A stretch of DNA of 64,000 nucleotides from Streptomyces sp. BHT-5-2 (GTDB taxonomy: Bacteria > Actinomycetota > Actinomycetes > Streptomycetales > Streptomycetaceae), in NCBI RefSeq assembly GCF_019774615.1, contig NZ_CP081497.1, positions 2,604,001 to 2,668,000 of the forward strand, in the 5' to 3' direction. Below are positions 16,361 to 25,245 of the stretch, piece after piece. The notes beneath the pieces are model-generated. The model saw only the letters and a program-made list of their open reading frames with translations. It made no database searches and had not been told where the DNA came from. Numbering within the stretch: the stretch's first letter is position 1; each line of letters starts with the position of its first letter. The position numbers were made by a program, and so were the translations under genes.

Positions 16361-17926
16361 TCAGGCGCCGAGCATGGCCCGCAGGCGCTGCTTGTCGGGC
16401 TTGCCGACGGGGGTGAGCGGGATGTCCGGGACGATGTGCACGGCGGCCGGGGCGCTCAGCGCGCCCTTGCGCTCGGTGACGAAGTCCCTGAGTGCGCCGT
16501 GCTCGGGGCGGTGCCCGGCCGCCGGGACGACCGCGATGTGCACTTCCTCGGTGGCGTCCGCGCCCCGTGCGCCGAACACCGCGCAGTGGGCGATCGCCGG
16601 GTGGGTGAGCAGCAGGTCCTCCAACTCGTGGGTGTAGACGTGGCCACCCACGACGATGATCATGTCCTTGAGGCGGTCGACGATGTAGAGGTAGCCGTCC
16701 TCGTCGAGATAGCCCACGTCACCGGTGTGCACCCAGCCGTCGCGCACGACTTCCGCCGTGAGGTCGGGGCGTCGCCAGTATCCGCTCATGGTCTGTCCGG
16801 AGCGCACCCGTACCTCTCCGACCTGCCCGGTGGGCACGGGGCTGCCGTCCTGGGCGTCGTGGATGGCGATGTCGACACCGGGGATCGCCCGTCCGACCGA
16901 GGGCTGTCCGTTCTCGGGCAGGTCCTGGTGTTCCTCCGGCCCGAAGACGGTGACGGCGCCCGCTTCGGACTGCCCGTATCCGCCGTACAGGACCGCGCCG
17001 AAGACCTCGTGGGCCCGGCGCAGACGCGACGCGGAGGCGGCGCAGCCGCCGTAGCTGATGCGGCGGACGCTGCTCAGGTCGGTGGCGGCCAGGGCGGGGT
17101 GGTCCAGCAGCCGGTAGATCAGCGGTGGCAGCAGCCACAGGTGCGTGATCCGCTCCCGCTCCACGGCCGCGAGGACCTCGCCCGGCTCGAACTCCCGCTG
17201 CAGCACGATCGATCCGCCCGCCAGCAGGGTGGCGTCGACGATGTTGCCCGCGACGTGGGCCAGGGGAGTGCAGACCAGGAAGCGCGGCGGCGCGCCGGAG
17301 CCGAAGGAACCGAAGGCGAGCATGTCCTGGTAGGGACCGTGCGCCATCCGTACGCCCTTGGGCACGCCGGTGGTCCCCCCTGTATGCCGGATGCACCAGT
17401 CGTCCTCGGGGCGGGCGGCCCCTGGCACGGGGTCGGCCGGGTGCCGCGCGGCGCTCGCGAGCAGGTCCTCGCCCAGCGGGCTGGGCCCGAAGGCGTACAC
17501 CCGTGGCGGGCGGGCCAGGCTCAGCAGCCGCTCGGCGGCCTCCGGCGAGTCAGGCTCGACGACCAGCAGGTCGGTGTCGACGCTGCGGGCGATCTTGGCC
17601 AGGACGTCGGGTGCCATGCCCTGGTAGAGGGAGACCACCCGGGCGCCCAGCAGGTTGGCGGCGTAGCGGGCGGCCAGCGCCTCGGGGCGGTTACCGGAGA
17701 AGAGCGAGACGGTGCTGCCGCGCCCGATGCCCTGGGCGGCCAGCTCCCGGGCGAAGCGGTACACGGTGTCGCGGAACTCGGCCGCGGTCACCTGCCGGCC
17801 GTCGGCGGCGGTGATCACCGGCTGGGAGGGATGGCCGGACAGAACGTCGGCTATGGCCTCGACGTAGCAGCGGAAGGCGGTACCAGAAGTCGAAAACACC
17901 GGAGATGCAGGGAAATTGGGGTGCAT
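16361..17926 (-). CDS. AMP-binding acyl-CoA synthetase
   Basis: A 521-residue member of the adenylate-forming (ANL) superfamily. ATG at 17926 has a GGGAGA site. Signature motifs: the P-loop IRHTGGTTGVPKGVRMAHG, the A5-type YGGYGQSEAGAVTVFG, the hinge region DRLKDMIIVVGGHVYTHELE and the C-terminal catalytic lysine in PLTPVGKPDKQRLRAML. It should activate a carboxylic acid as acyl-AMP and transfer it to CoA; the chain length cannot be read from motifs. It stands alone, so it may serve fatty or aromatic acid catabolism. Confidence 0.87.
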   Translation of the reverse strand: MHPNFPASPVFSTSGTAFRCYVEAIADVLSGHPSQPVITAADGRQVTAAEFRDTVYRFARELAAQGIGRGSTVSLFSGNRPEALAARYAANLLGARVVSLYQGMAPDVLAKIARSVDTDLLVVEPDSPEAAERLLSLARPPRVYAFGPSPLGEDLLASAARHPADPVPGAARPEDDWCIRHTGGTTGVPKGVRMAHGPYQDMLAFGSFGSGAPPRFLVCTPLAHVAGNIVDATLLAGGSIVLQREFEPGEVLAAVERERITHLWLLPPLIYRLLDHPALAATDLSSVRRISYGGCAASASRLRRAHEVFGAVLYGGYGQSEAGAVTVFGPEEHQDLPENGQPSVGRAIPGVDIAIHDAQDGSPVPTGQVGEVRVRSGQTMSGYWRRPDLTAEVVRDGWVHTGDVGYLDEDGYLYIVDRLKDMIIVVGGHVYTHELEDLLLTHPAIAHCAVFGARGADATEEVHIAVVPAAGHRPEHGALRDFVTERKGALSAPAAVHIVPDIPLTPVGKPDKQRLRAMLGA

Positions 17927-18164
17927 AGAGTCTCTCTCCCTACTTTGTAGGCGATTGCTACTGAACGGGAACGCTACCTTCCGGTAACCGCAGACAAGCG
18001 AAGCGCGGGTGAACAGCAGGTGAGCACCGGGGCCGGCGCGCAACCGCAGCTCCAGCTGGTTGCGGCCCGGCTCCTTGCCTGGTCCACCGGGAGCGGGACA
18101 AGGGCGCCGGCGCGGCCCGGCTTCGTTGAGTGGGGCCGTCGGGCATCTGCCGTACCCGGTCCGT

Positions 18165-18854
18165 TCAGTCCTGGTGCCAGACCTCTTCCATGCCGTCCTG
18201 GGTGTCCTCGGAGCGGGTGACCTTGAAGACGGACACCATCAGGGCCTCGCCTGCCAGGGGGATGTGGAGGCCGCACGAGATGAGGTCGAGGTAGTCGCCC
18301 CAGATGAAGCCGTCGGGGTTGTCGTAGTCGAGGGCTTCGGTTCCAGGGCCGTACGGGTCGATGTCGCAGGCCCGAAGGGCGTGGATGAGGTCGCCGGTGA
18401 CGTCCATCGCGTCCCAGCCGTCCGCAGAGACGCGGGGGGCACCGGGGACGTGGATCAGGTACTTGGCGTAGGTCTGGGAGAAGTCCATCTCGCATGCGGC
18501 GGCGATGCGGGCGTCAGGGTGGGCCTGGAGCTGTGCTTCGAAGGCGTTGTCGAGGTTGTAGGTGGTGGTGCCGTTCTCGCCGAAGGCGGGGTCGGTGATC
18601 TGGACTGCGTTGCCCCAGCAGCCGATGGTGACGGTGTCGACGTCATCGAGGCTTCTGGGCGAGCCGACATCCCGGCGTGCGATGGGGTGGAGTTCTTCAA
18701 CTACGTCGGCGACTGTGGGGAGTTCGCGGACGATGCGGCGCGCACGTTCGAGGTCGTGGGCGGGGGCGTTGCGGATGGAGTGCCGGTCGTAGCGGGGTGG
18801 GGCTGGGGGGTGGATTCGGGTGATCTGAGTGAGGCTGTGAGGCAGCGGGCGCAT
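18165..18854 (-). CDS. Hypothetical protein divergent from the anchored nuclease-like protein
   Basis: A 229-residue soluble protein with no signal peptide or membrane segment. It has a Pro-rich basic start (LTQITRIHPPAPPRYDRHS), then an acidic, Cys-containing body (DTVTIGCWGNAVQITDPAFG, EAQLQAHPDARIAAACEMDF, DYDNPDGFIWGDYLDLISCG). I do not recognise the family. The small acidic cytoplasmic nature and the head-to-head position with a putative secreted nuclease make an immunity or regulatory role conceivable, but nothing in the sequence proves it. Confidence 0.7.
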   Translation of the reverse strand: MRPLPHSLTQITRIHPPAPPRYDRHSIRNAPAHDLERARRIVRELPTVADVVEELHPIARRDVGSPRSLDDVDTVTIGCWGNAVQITDPAFGENGTTTYNLDNAFEAQLQAHPDARIAAACEMDFSQTYAKYLIHVPGAPRVSADGWDAMDVTGDLIHALRACDIDPYGPGTEALDYDNPDGFIWGDYLDLISCGLHIPLAGEALMVSVFKVTRSEDTQDGMEEVWHQD

Positions 18855-19032
18855 AGCGGTTGAGCTTACGGCTTGGGCGCCGTCCGGCTGGGCGATGAGG
18901 GCGACACACCGTCAAATTCCTTATATGGATGAAGAGTTGGCCAGCTAGTGTGAGCACGTTGGCGGTGTCATGTCAGGGGGGCACACACCGCTCGCTGTCT
19001 GTCCCAGCAGCCCCCATGGATGGGGACGAAGC

Positions 19033-21345
19033 TTGAAATCCATACATTTGCGCGTCAGGGCGCGTCTGGCTTCGGCCGCGGCAGTCGCCGCGGCGGGCCT
19101 CCTGCTGGCCGGCCTTCCCGGTCTGCACAGCGACGCCCACGCGGCCGGGAAACCGCTGGATCCGGGCATGCCGTGCAAGGACTATTACGGCCTTGCCGAT
19201 GTGCAGGCCGTCACCCAGCTGCCGGAATTCGACGCCTCGCGGGCGAAGGCTCAGTGGGACACCTACGAGTACGAGAACCCGGGTAAGCAGTGGGACGGGC
19301 TCCAGGCCCCGTCCGAGGCGGACGTCGCGAGGCTGGAGGATCTGCCGACGCAGCCGCCGAAGAGCAAGCCGATCGACCGGATCTGGTGGACATGGCTGCG
19401 CGCAAAGGAGAAGAACCCGAACGCCTGGGGCGACTTCGACACCTGGCGTGACGTCCGGCTGATCCGGAACGCCGGCAACGACCCGCGCGGCAAAGCCTTC
19501 GAGAAGAAGGTGATCAAGGACCACGGTCTGACGGGGCCGGAGTGGATCTGCCAGAAGGAGGTGGAGTTCACCGACCCGGACACCGGAAAGACCTATCGCC
19601 GGCAACTCGACGCCTACAACACCAAGACCAAGCAGATCCTGGAGATCAAGTCCAACGGGAGTCCCGACCCGAAGCAGATCCCCAAGGACATCGCCTGGTC
19701 GAAGGACCCGAAGTGGTCCGACTCGAAGATGAAGTACATCTACGCCGAGCCGCAGGACAAGTCGGCGCGTGACCTGAAGGACGAACTGCGCAAGAACGCG
19801 GGCGCCGACCGGGTCACCGAATACAACTACCGCTCCGACAAGGTGGAGAAGGCGCCGAGCGGCGGCGTCAGGAGCAAGTCGACGCTGTTGCAGCCCCCGG
19901 GGCAGGAGGGTGTCTCCCGAGGCGGGGCCACGGACTCGATCCGCGAGTCCCGACCGAGCCCGAAGAGCATGGCGGACTTCCTGAACCGGAAGAACGCCGC
20001 CGACCCCAGCAGGCTGTCGCCGAGGGGGACGGGCGGGGTCGACTTCACCACCCTCGAACTGCGGTATGTGGGCAAGCCGGTCAAGGGCAAGGGTCTGGAC
20101 TACGGGTTCTCCGCGAAGGAAGACCCCACCGAGCACTCCGGCTGGGGCGGCAAGGCGAAGTCGCAGCTCATCTCGGATGCGTTCTTCACCTGGCTCGCGC
20201 TGACGCCGGAGAAGTTCTGGGTGAACCTGAACCCGGACCAGCCGGACCGCGTCATGGATGACAAGTTCGCGTCCACCGACGCGGGCCGCGTGCTCCTCGA
20301 AGCCGACCTTCAGATGAAGCACGACTTCTTCAAGACGATGGACCCCGAGACCGATCTCGGTAAGCGGTTCTGGGCGGCGCTGCCCAGGGAGAACGGCCGA
20401 CCGTGCTTCGGCGGGATCCGGAACTGGATCGAGCCCAAGCCCGCGGTGGTCCGCGAGCAGGACGGCGGGATCTACATCCTGGACGCCCCGCTGCGGCTGA
20501 AGTCCACCCCGCAGGACTTCGCCACCCAGCCCGGCGGCGAAGCGATATGCCACCCCAGCAAGGCCGAACGGCAGCAGGCCCAGGCGGTCATCGACCAGAT
20601 GATCGTCCCCACGGTGGAGAAGACCATCAACACGGCCCCGCAGTACGCGGACCTGCGCCGCGTCTACACCGCCCGCGTGGCCGCGGAGTGGATCCGCCTC
20701 CAGGACGCCAAGACACCCACCGACTACCACAAGCTCATCAACAGCAACGACGTGAAGGCGTGGCCGCTGCGTGCGCCCAACCAGAACTGGAACAAGGACG
20801 AGCTGTTCCAGCGGTACCGGAAGATCTTCCTCGATGGCGAGTTCCGGTACAACGTGGACACGGCCCGGGGCGTGACGGTCTACATCGTCGGCGGCGTCGA
20901 CTTCTCCAAGTCTCCCAAACACGACATGGCCAAGGGCCGGTTCCAGGCTGAACACCGCTACCTTCCCCGGCAGACGCAGACGTCGGTCAAGACGATGACG
21001 GACAACACCGACGCCGACGGCGCCCTCCTGCTCGGCGGCAACACCGACGCCACGGACACCAGCGGCGGCGACAAGCCGGGCCCGACGCCGACACCGACGC
21101 CAACCACACCGGGCAAACCGTCGCACGACCCGACCACCCCGGCACCGTCCACACCGCCGTCCACCCCGCCTACCACCACCGGCGGTAGCAGCGGCGGACA
21201 GAACCCGAAGGACCCCGGCGGAGACCTCGCCCACACCGGATTCGACACCCCCATCGGGCTGATCACAGGTATCGCCGCCGCGCTCACCGCTGCCGGTGGC
21301 GGCCTCGTCTGGTGGATGCGACGCCGCAAAACCGTCAAGAGCTGA
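19033..21345 (+). CDS. Secreted LAHTG-anchored protein with PD-(D/E)XK nuclease-like domain
   Basis: A 770-residue surface protein. TTG at 19033, with a GGGGACGAA site, gives a clean signal peptide (LASAAAVAAAGLLLAGLPGL, cleavage near AHA); an upstream ATG at 18970 is less likely. Residues of about 155-240 form a nuclease-like core: FEKKVIKDHGLTGPEWIC, then YRRQLDAYNTKTKQILEIKS, with Asp193, Glu204 and Lys206 as a PD-(D/E)XK triad. Residues of about 335-640 hold a second conserved domain (LTPEKFWVNLNPDQPDRVMD, GRVLLEADLQMKHDFF, TVEKTINTAPQYADLRRVYT) found in large bacterial extracellular proteins of unknown role. A Pro/Thr-rich linker leads to LAHTG (732-736), a hydrophobic helix and MRRRKTVKS, a class E sortase signal. 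Function is inferred. Confidence 0.8.
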   Translation: MKSIHLRVRARLASAAAVAAAGLLLAGLPGLHSDAHAAGKPLDPGMPCKDYYGLADVQAVTQLPEFDASRAKAQWDTYEYENPGKQWDGLQAPSEADVARLEDLPTQPPKSKPIDRIWWTWLRAKEKNPNAWGDFDTWRDVRLIRNAGNDPRGKAFEKKVIKDHGLTGPEWICQKEVEFTDPDTGKTYRRQLDAYNTKTKQILEIKSNGSPDPKQIPKDIAWSKDPKWSDSKMKYIYAEPQDKSARDLKDELRKNAGADRVTEYNYRSDKVEKAPSGGVRSKSTLLQPPGQEGVSRGGATDSIRESRPSPKSMADFLNRKNAADPSRLSPRGTGGVDFTTLELRYVGKPVKGKGLDYGFSAKEDPTEHSGWGGKAKSQLISDAFFTWLALTPEKFWVNLNPDQPDRVMDDKFASTDAGRVLLEADLQMKHDFFKTMDPETDLGKRFWAALPRENGRPCFGGIRNWIEPKPAVVREQDGGIYILDAPLRLKSTPQDFATQPGGEAICHPSKAERQQAQAVIDQMIVPTVEKTINTAPQYADLRRVYTARVAAEWIRLQDAKTPTDYHKLINSNDVKAWPLRAPNQNWNKDELFQRYRKIFLDGEFRYNVDTARGVTVYIVGGVDFSKSPKHDMAKGRFQAEHRYLPRQTQTSVKTMTDNTDADGALLLGGNTDATDTSGGDKPGPTPTPTPTTPGKPSHDPTTPAPSTPPSTPPTTTGGSSGGQNPKDPGGDLAHTGFDTPIGLITGIAAALTAAGGGLVWWMRRRKTVKS

Positions 21346-21363
21346 CCACCCCTGAACCACGGT

Positions 21364-21395
21364 GGCCCTGTCCGCCCAACGGCGGGTACAGGGCC
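21364..21395. terminator. Bidirectional hairpin terminator
   Basis: GGCCCTGT-CCGCC pairs with GGCGG-GT-ACAGGGCC around a CAAC loop, 13 paired bases with one 2-nt bulge. It lies 18 bp after the stop of the surface protein gene and before the convergent AAA+ gene. Confidence 0.7.
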
Positions 21396-21534
21396 GCCGT
21401 GCGCAGCGACACGGGCAGGACCAGGGGCGCCTATCGGAGCGCAGGAGCAGTCCACCGATTTTTCCCCTCCCCCCGAGCGTGCGTACACCCCTGCCAGGCA
21501 TCGTCGCCCGGCAGGGCGTCGTCATGGGACGACG

Positions 21535-23262
21535 TCAGGTAGCGGTCACACCGTCGCAGAGCTCCTGGTACGCCTGGGAGACGTCGGCGACCCGTACGGT
21601 GGTGATCTCTTCGCGGGTGAGTGTGCCGGCGCCTCCGTGGAGTTCGTACAGGCGCAGGTCGCGATGTGCGGTGGCCTTGCGGCACAGTTCGCGGGCGAAG
21701 CGGCCGTTGCCGAGCTGGTCGACGAGCTCGTCGTCCACGGCGCGCCCGCAGCAGGCTTCGAGGACGGTGGCCGCGTCCTCGTCCAGGACGTCGCCCTGGG
21801 CTTCCAGGAGGTTCTGGGCGATCTGTACGAGCTCGTCGGCGGAGTAGGACGGGAAGTCCACGCGTGTGGTGAACCTGGACGCCAGACCGGGGTTGGTCGC
21901 GAGGAGTTCGGTGATCTCGTGCGGGTAGCCGGCCAGGACGACGACGAGGCGGTCGCGGTCGTCCTCGGCCCGCTTGAGCAGGACCTGGAGCGCTTCGTCG
22001 CCGAAAGCGTCGCCGCCGGAGTAGCCGCTGTTGGACAGCGCGTACGCCTCGTCGATGAACAGGACGCCGTCGAGTGCCGAGTCGATGACCTTGGTGGTCT
22101 TGATGGCCGTCTCGCCGAGATGCTGACCCACCAGGTCGACCCGTTGCGCTTCGACGACCTGGCCCTGTTCGAGCAGCCCGAGCCCGGCGAACACTTTGCC
22201 GATCACGCGGGCGACGGTCGTCTTTCCGGTCCCCGGTGGGCCGGCGAACACGAAGTGCTGCGGGGCGGAGTTCGCGGGGAGTCCCTGTTCCCTGCGTACG
22301 GCGGCCATGCGCAACTGTGCGACGAGGGTACGCAGTTGGCGCTTGATGGCTTCGAGGCCCACCATGCCGTCCAGCAGCTTCATCGCTTCGGTCAGGAGGA
22401 GCTCTCGACTCTGGGAGTCGTCGGAGTCGGCGTCGGATGACGCAACGTCGACGGCGGGGTCTGCCGGAGGCGGGGTCTGCTGCGCTGGTGTTGCATGGGC
22501 CTGGACGGTGACGGTGACGGCCTGGGCGCGGGTGGCGACGTCCGCGAGGTTGGGGAAGCAGCGGAAGGCGTACTGGAAGTGCCGCAGGGCCTCTTCCTGT
22601 TGCCCGAGCCCGTCGTGTGCAAGGCCCCGCACATAGGCGACCTCGCCGTCGAACCGGCTTTCCCGCTCCAGAGCCCGGGGGAGTGGCGCGAGGACGTTGA
22701 GCGCCTCGTGGAACACGTGCTGTTCGACGAGGGCGCGGGCCACGTACAGCTGGGACTCGTCACGGAAGAACGCGTCGGTGATGTTCCGTGAGAAGTGCAG
22801 GACAAGGGACCAGTCCTGCTTCAGGAAGGCGTAGCGGGTGCACGCGAATCGCGTCTCGTCGCAGTCCAGGTACGCCTCTCCCAGCGACTGCCAGGCCGCG
22901 TCCAACCGACCTTCGTCGAGGAGTTTCGACACGATGGCGAGCCAGAGGTCACGCGCGGTCTCAAGTCGGAAAGAGACATAAACCCCAAGGTCGAAACGCG
23001 ACTTGAGCGGCATGCCGTACTTGCTGCGCAAGGCGCCGAACGAGCCGTGGTGGCGCGACATCTCGTCGACGGCCTCCGCCTGACGACGCCCCGTGGCGTG
23101 CAGACCCAGCCAGGCATCGGCGGCCGAGGGGTCGTACTGGATGGCCTGTTCGAAACGGCTGGCGGCCCAGTCCACCTGGCCCTGCCGCAGGAACCCGACC
23201 CCCTCCGCCCAGGCACGCTCACACCGTTTGGCGGAGTACCACGGCGTGGACGCTCCCGGCAT
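21535..23262 (-). CDS. EccA-like AAA+ ATPase (type VII secretion family)
   Basis: A 575-residue protein, the usual EccA length. Residues 1-250 are TPR-like helices (GQVDWAASRFEQAIQYDPSA, GLAHDGLGQQEEALRHFQYA). A flexible acidic linker follows, then a CbxX/CfqX-type AAA+ domain: LDGMVGLEAIKRQLRTLVAQ, Walker A FAGPPGTGKTTVARVIGK (about residue 340), Walker B GVLFIDEAYALSN (about 400) and sensor ASRFTTRVDFPSY. EccA proteins are cytosolic ATPases that assist ESX/type VII export. No EccB-E, ESX or PE/PPE gene is nearby, so it may serve a core encoded elsewhere or the neighbouring surface protein. ATG at 23262 has an AGGGGAAGGG site; the frame upstream looks non-coding. Confidence 0.85.
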   Translation of the reverse strand: MPGASTPWYSAKRCERAWAEGVGFLRQGQVDWAASRFEQAIQYDPSAADAWLGLHATGRRQAEAVDEMSRHHGSFGALRSKYGMPLKSRFDLGVYVSFRLETARDLWLAIVSKLLDEGRLDAAWQSLGEAYLDCDETRFACTRYAFLKQDWSLVLHFSRNITDAFFRDESQLYVARALVEQHVFHEALNVLAPLPRALERESRFDGEVAYVRGLAHDGLGQQEEALRHFQYAFRCFPNLADVATRAQAVTVTVQAHATPAQQTPPPADPAVDVASSDADSDDSQSRELLLTEAMKLLDGMVGLEAIKRQLRTLVAQLRMAAVRREQGLPANSAPQHFVFAGPPGTGKTTVARVIGKVFAGLGLLEQGQVVEAQRVDLVGQHLGETAIKTTKVIDSALDGVLFIDEAYALSNSGYSGGDAFGDEALQVLLKRAEDDRDRLVVVLAGYPHEITELLATNPGLASRFTTRVDFPSYSADELVQIAQNLLEAQGDVLDEDAATVLEACCGRAVDDELVDQLGNGRFARELCRKATAHRDLRLYELHGGAGTLTREEITTVRVADVSQAYQELCDGVTAT

Positions 23263-23504
23263 CCCTTCCCCTCTCCCCTGGGCAGCAGCAGCCGACGGTT
23301 TTTTCCGGAGCGCGATTATTCCACGGCGGTTCACCACTCGTGGCGCCCCGGCGGGTGCCGGCCGCCACCCCCCCTTCGGCACGGGAAGCCCGAACGGGTA
23401 GTCCGACGTGCACTGCAAGGATTCGTCCAGCCCCCGGCAAGCCTTCCGTCGCGCATGGCGGGCATGTCCCCGGCGGACCACCCGAACGTGACGACTGGGG
23501 GAAC

Positions 23505-24806
23505 ATGTCTACCGTCATCGGGCCCACGGGGGCCGTACAGAGGGACCCCGGCCAGTGGCTGACGCTGCCCGGGTGCAAGAAGATCCTGTTCATCGTTCAC
23601 ACCGAGGTGTACGGACGGCGGTTGTGCGATCTGCTGCCGCTGCTGGAATCCGATCTGCGGGTCCAGGTGGTGTTCACCCTCGCCCCGCATGCGTTCAACA
23701 GCGGAGCGGACCGGCTGCTGAGGTCCCTGGGAGCCACCGTGCTGCCCTGGGAGCAGGCCGTACGCACCGAATTCGACCTCGCTCTGGCAGCCGGCTCCCA
23801 GGGGACCGAGCGGGTGTGCGCGCCGCTGATCCGCCTGCCGCACGGCGCCGGGCACGTGAAGCTGTCCCGCGTGGCGGACGACCTGCCGGGAACTCCGCGG
23901 AGCGTGGGCGGCCTGGGGCGCAAGTATCTGACGTGGGACGGCAAGGTCGTGCCCAAGGCACTCGGACTGGCGCACCATGACGAACTGGCGCAACTGGAGC
24001 GTTCGTGTCCCGAGGCCCTGCCGATCGCGGAGGTGGTGGGCGACGCGTGCTACGACCGGATCGCGGCGAGCCTGTCGCTCCGGGAGCGCTACCGGAACGC
24101 CCTGGGGCTCCGGCCCGGTCAGAAACTGGTGCTCGTCACATCGACCTGGGGTACGGGTTCGTCGTTCAACCGGCTCGATGCGCTGCTGCCCCGGCTCGTG
24201 GCCGAGCTCCCGCGGCACGTCTACCGCACCGCGATCCTGGTGCACCCGAACGTCTGGGCGGGGCACGGCAGTTGGCAGGTGGAGGCATGGCTTGCGACGT
24301 GCCGGCGCTTCGGCATCACGGTGCTTCCCCAGGAGGTGGACTGGCGTCCGCCACTGATCGCCGCGGACTGGGTGATCGGTGACCACGGGTCGGTCACGCT
24401 CTACGCCACGATGACCAAGGCGGCGATCCTGCTCGCCAGGTTCCCCGAGCGCGACGTCAACCCGAACTCCCCGGGGGCCGAGCTGGCGCTGGCGGCCCCC
24501 GCGCTGTCGCCGGCGCACCCCCTCACGGAGCAACTCGCCTACGCCGCTGCCGAATACCCCGAACAGGACTACGCGCGGATCGCCGAACGCATCTCCTCCC
24601 AACCGGGCCGCTTCAACCGGAACATGCGACGGCTCGTCTACCGGCTCCTCGGCATCGGCCAACCCGCGTACAACCCGGCGACGGAGGTGTTGCCGCCGCC
24701 GGAACCGCTCGTCGGGGCACGCGGCGGGCGGCCGCTGCGCCGCAGGGGCAACGGGCGTCACCGCCAAGGCCGTGGGGGGTGCGAACGTGCGCGCGACGAC
24801 AACTGA
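23505..24806 (+). CDS. GT-B-fold transferase (CDP-glycerol glycerophosphotransferase-like)
   Basis: A 433-residue cytoplasmic protein. It has an N-terminal Rossmann-like half (CKKILFIVHTEVYGRRLCDL, VQVVFTLAPHAFNSGADRLL) and a C-terminal half with the nucleotide-donor motif LIAADWVIGDHGSVTLYATM. This is the plan of CDP-glycerol or UDP-sugar GT-B transferases and of an actinobacterial family often mislabelled as translation initiation factor. It starts at ATG 23505 (GGGGGAAC site), divergent from the EccA-like gene, and overlaps the following small gene, suggesting a two-gene unit. It could modify a surface polymer or an exported protein; this is inference. Confidence 0.72.
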   Translation: MSTVIGPTGAVQRDPGQWLTLPGCKKILFIVHTEVYGRRLCDLLPLLESDLRVQVVFTLAPHAFNSGADRLLRSLGATVLPWEQAVRTEFDLALAAGSQGTERVCAPLIRLPHGAGHVKLSRVADDLPGTPRSVGGLGRKYLTWDGKVVPKALGLAHHDELAQLERSCPEALPIAEVVGDACYDRIAASLSLRERYRNALGLRPGQKLVLVTSTWGTGSSFNRLDALLPRLVAELPRHVYRTAILVHPNVWAGHGSWQVEAWLATCRRFGITVLPQEVDWRPPLIAADWVIGDHGSVTLYATMTKAAILLARFPERDVNPNSPGAELALAAPALSPAHPLTEQLAYAAAEYPEQDYARIAERISSQPGRFNRNMRRLVYRLLGIGQPAYNPATEVLPPPEPLVGARGGRPLRRRGNGRHRQGRGGCERARDDN

Positions 24807-25245
24807 GCACAGCCCGGCAAGCGGTGTGCTGATCGTGGGCGACCGCGCCACGGTGATCGTCCCGAACCACGACTGCTTCGGCGTCGACCTCGACTCCTGT
24901 GCCGACGAGACGGCGCGGCAGTGCGCCGACGTGCTGTACGGCGCCGGCGGCCTACGGCAGGCGCAGGGGCTGCTGGGCCGCTATCCGGGCTGTCTGTTCG
25001 TGCTCTTCCGTACCGGCAGCTCGCGCTGTCTCGCCGTCATGCGCACCGGCGCCCGCGCCATGACGACGGTCAGCTGTGACCGGGTCCCCCGCGGAGGGGA
25101 CCAGGTGCTGTTCGCCGCGCTGCTCCATGCCTGGGTGGCGGCGCTGCTGCCACTGGACTGGCTGGCGTCCGCGGTGTTCGTGTGCGCCGGAAGGGCGTAT
25201 CGATTCAGGACCTCGTCAATCGGACTCGGTGCCGGCAGCGGGTAA
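24772..25245 (+). CDS. Small protein of unknown function coupled to the transferase
   Basis: A 157-residue protein starting at GTG 24772 (or GTG 24787), overlapping the end of the transferase gene and so probably translationally coupled to it. It reads GVLIVGDRATVIVPNHDCFG and VDLDSCADETARQCADVLYG, with a hydrophobic segment HAWVAALLPLDWLASAVFVC near the end that could be a buried helix. I do not recognise the fold. Its 3' end overlaps the convergent NB-ARC gene by about 30 bp. Confidence 0.6.
   Translation: MGGANVRATTTEHSPASGVLIVGDRATVIVPNHDCFGVDLDSCADETARQCADVLYGAGGLRQAQGLLGRYPGCLFVLFRTGSSRCLAVMRTGARAMTTVSCDRVPRGGDQVLFAALLHAWVAALLPLDWLASAVFVCAGRAYRFRTSSIGLGAGSG

Noticed and set aside
16265..17950. 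A 561-codon plus-strand frame over the acyl-CoA synthetase
   Set aside because: No motif or ribosome site; the minus strand has all ANL signatures.
18973..21525. An 850-codon minus-strand frame opposite the LAHTG surface protein
   Set aside because: It is a shadow of the real gene: Leu/Val/Arg-rich without motifs, whereas the plus strand shows a signal peptide, domains and a sorting signal.
21535..25245. A complete type VII secretion locus
   Set aside because: Only an EccA-like ATPase is present; no EccB, C, D, E, mycosin or WXG100 gene could be found.
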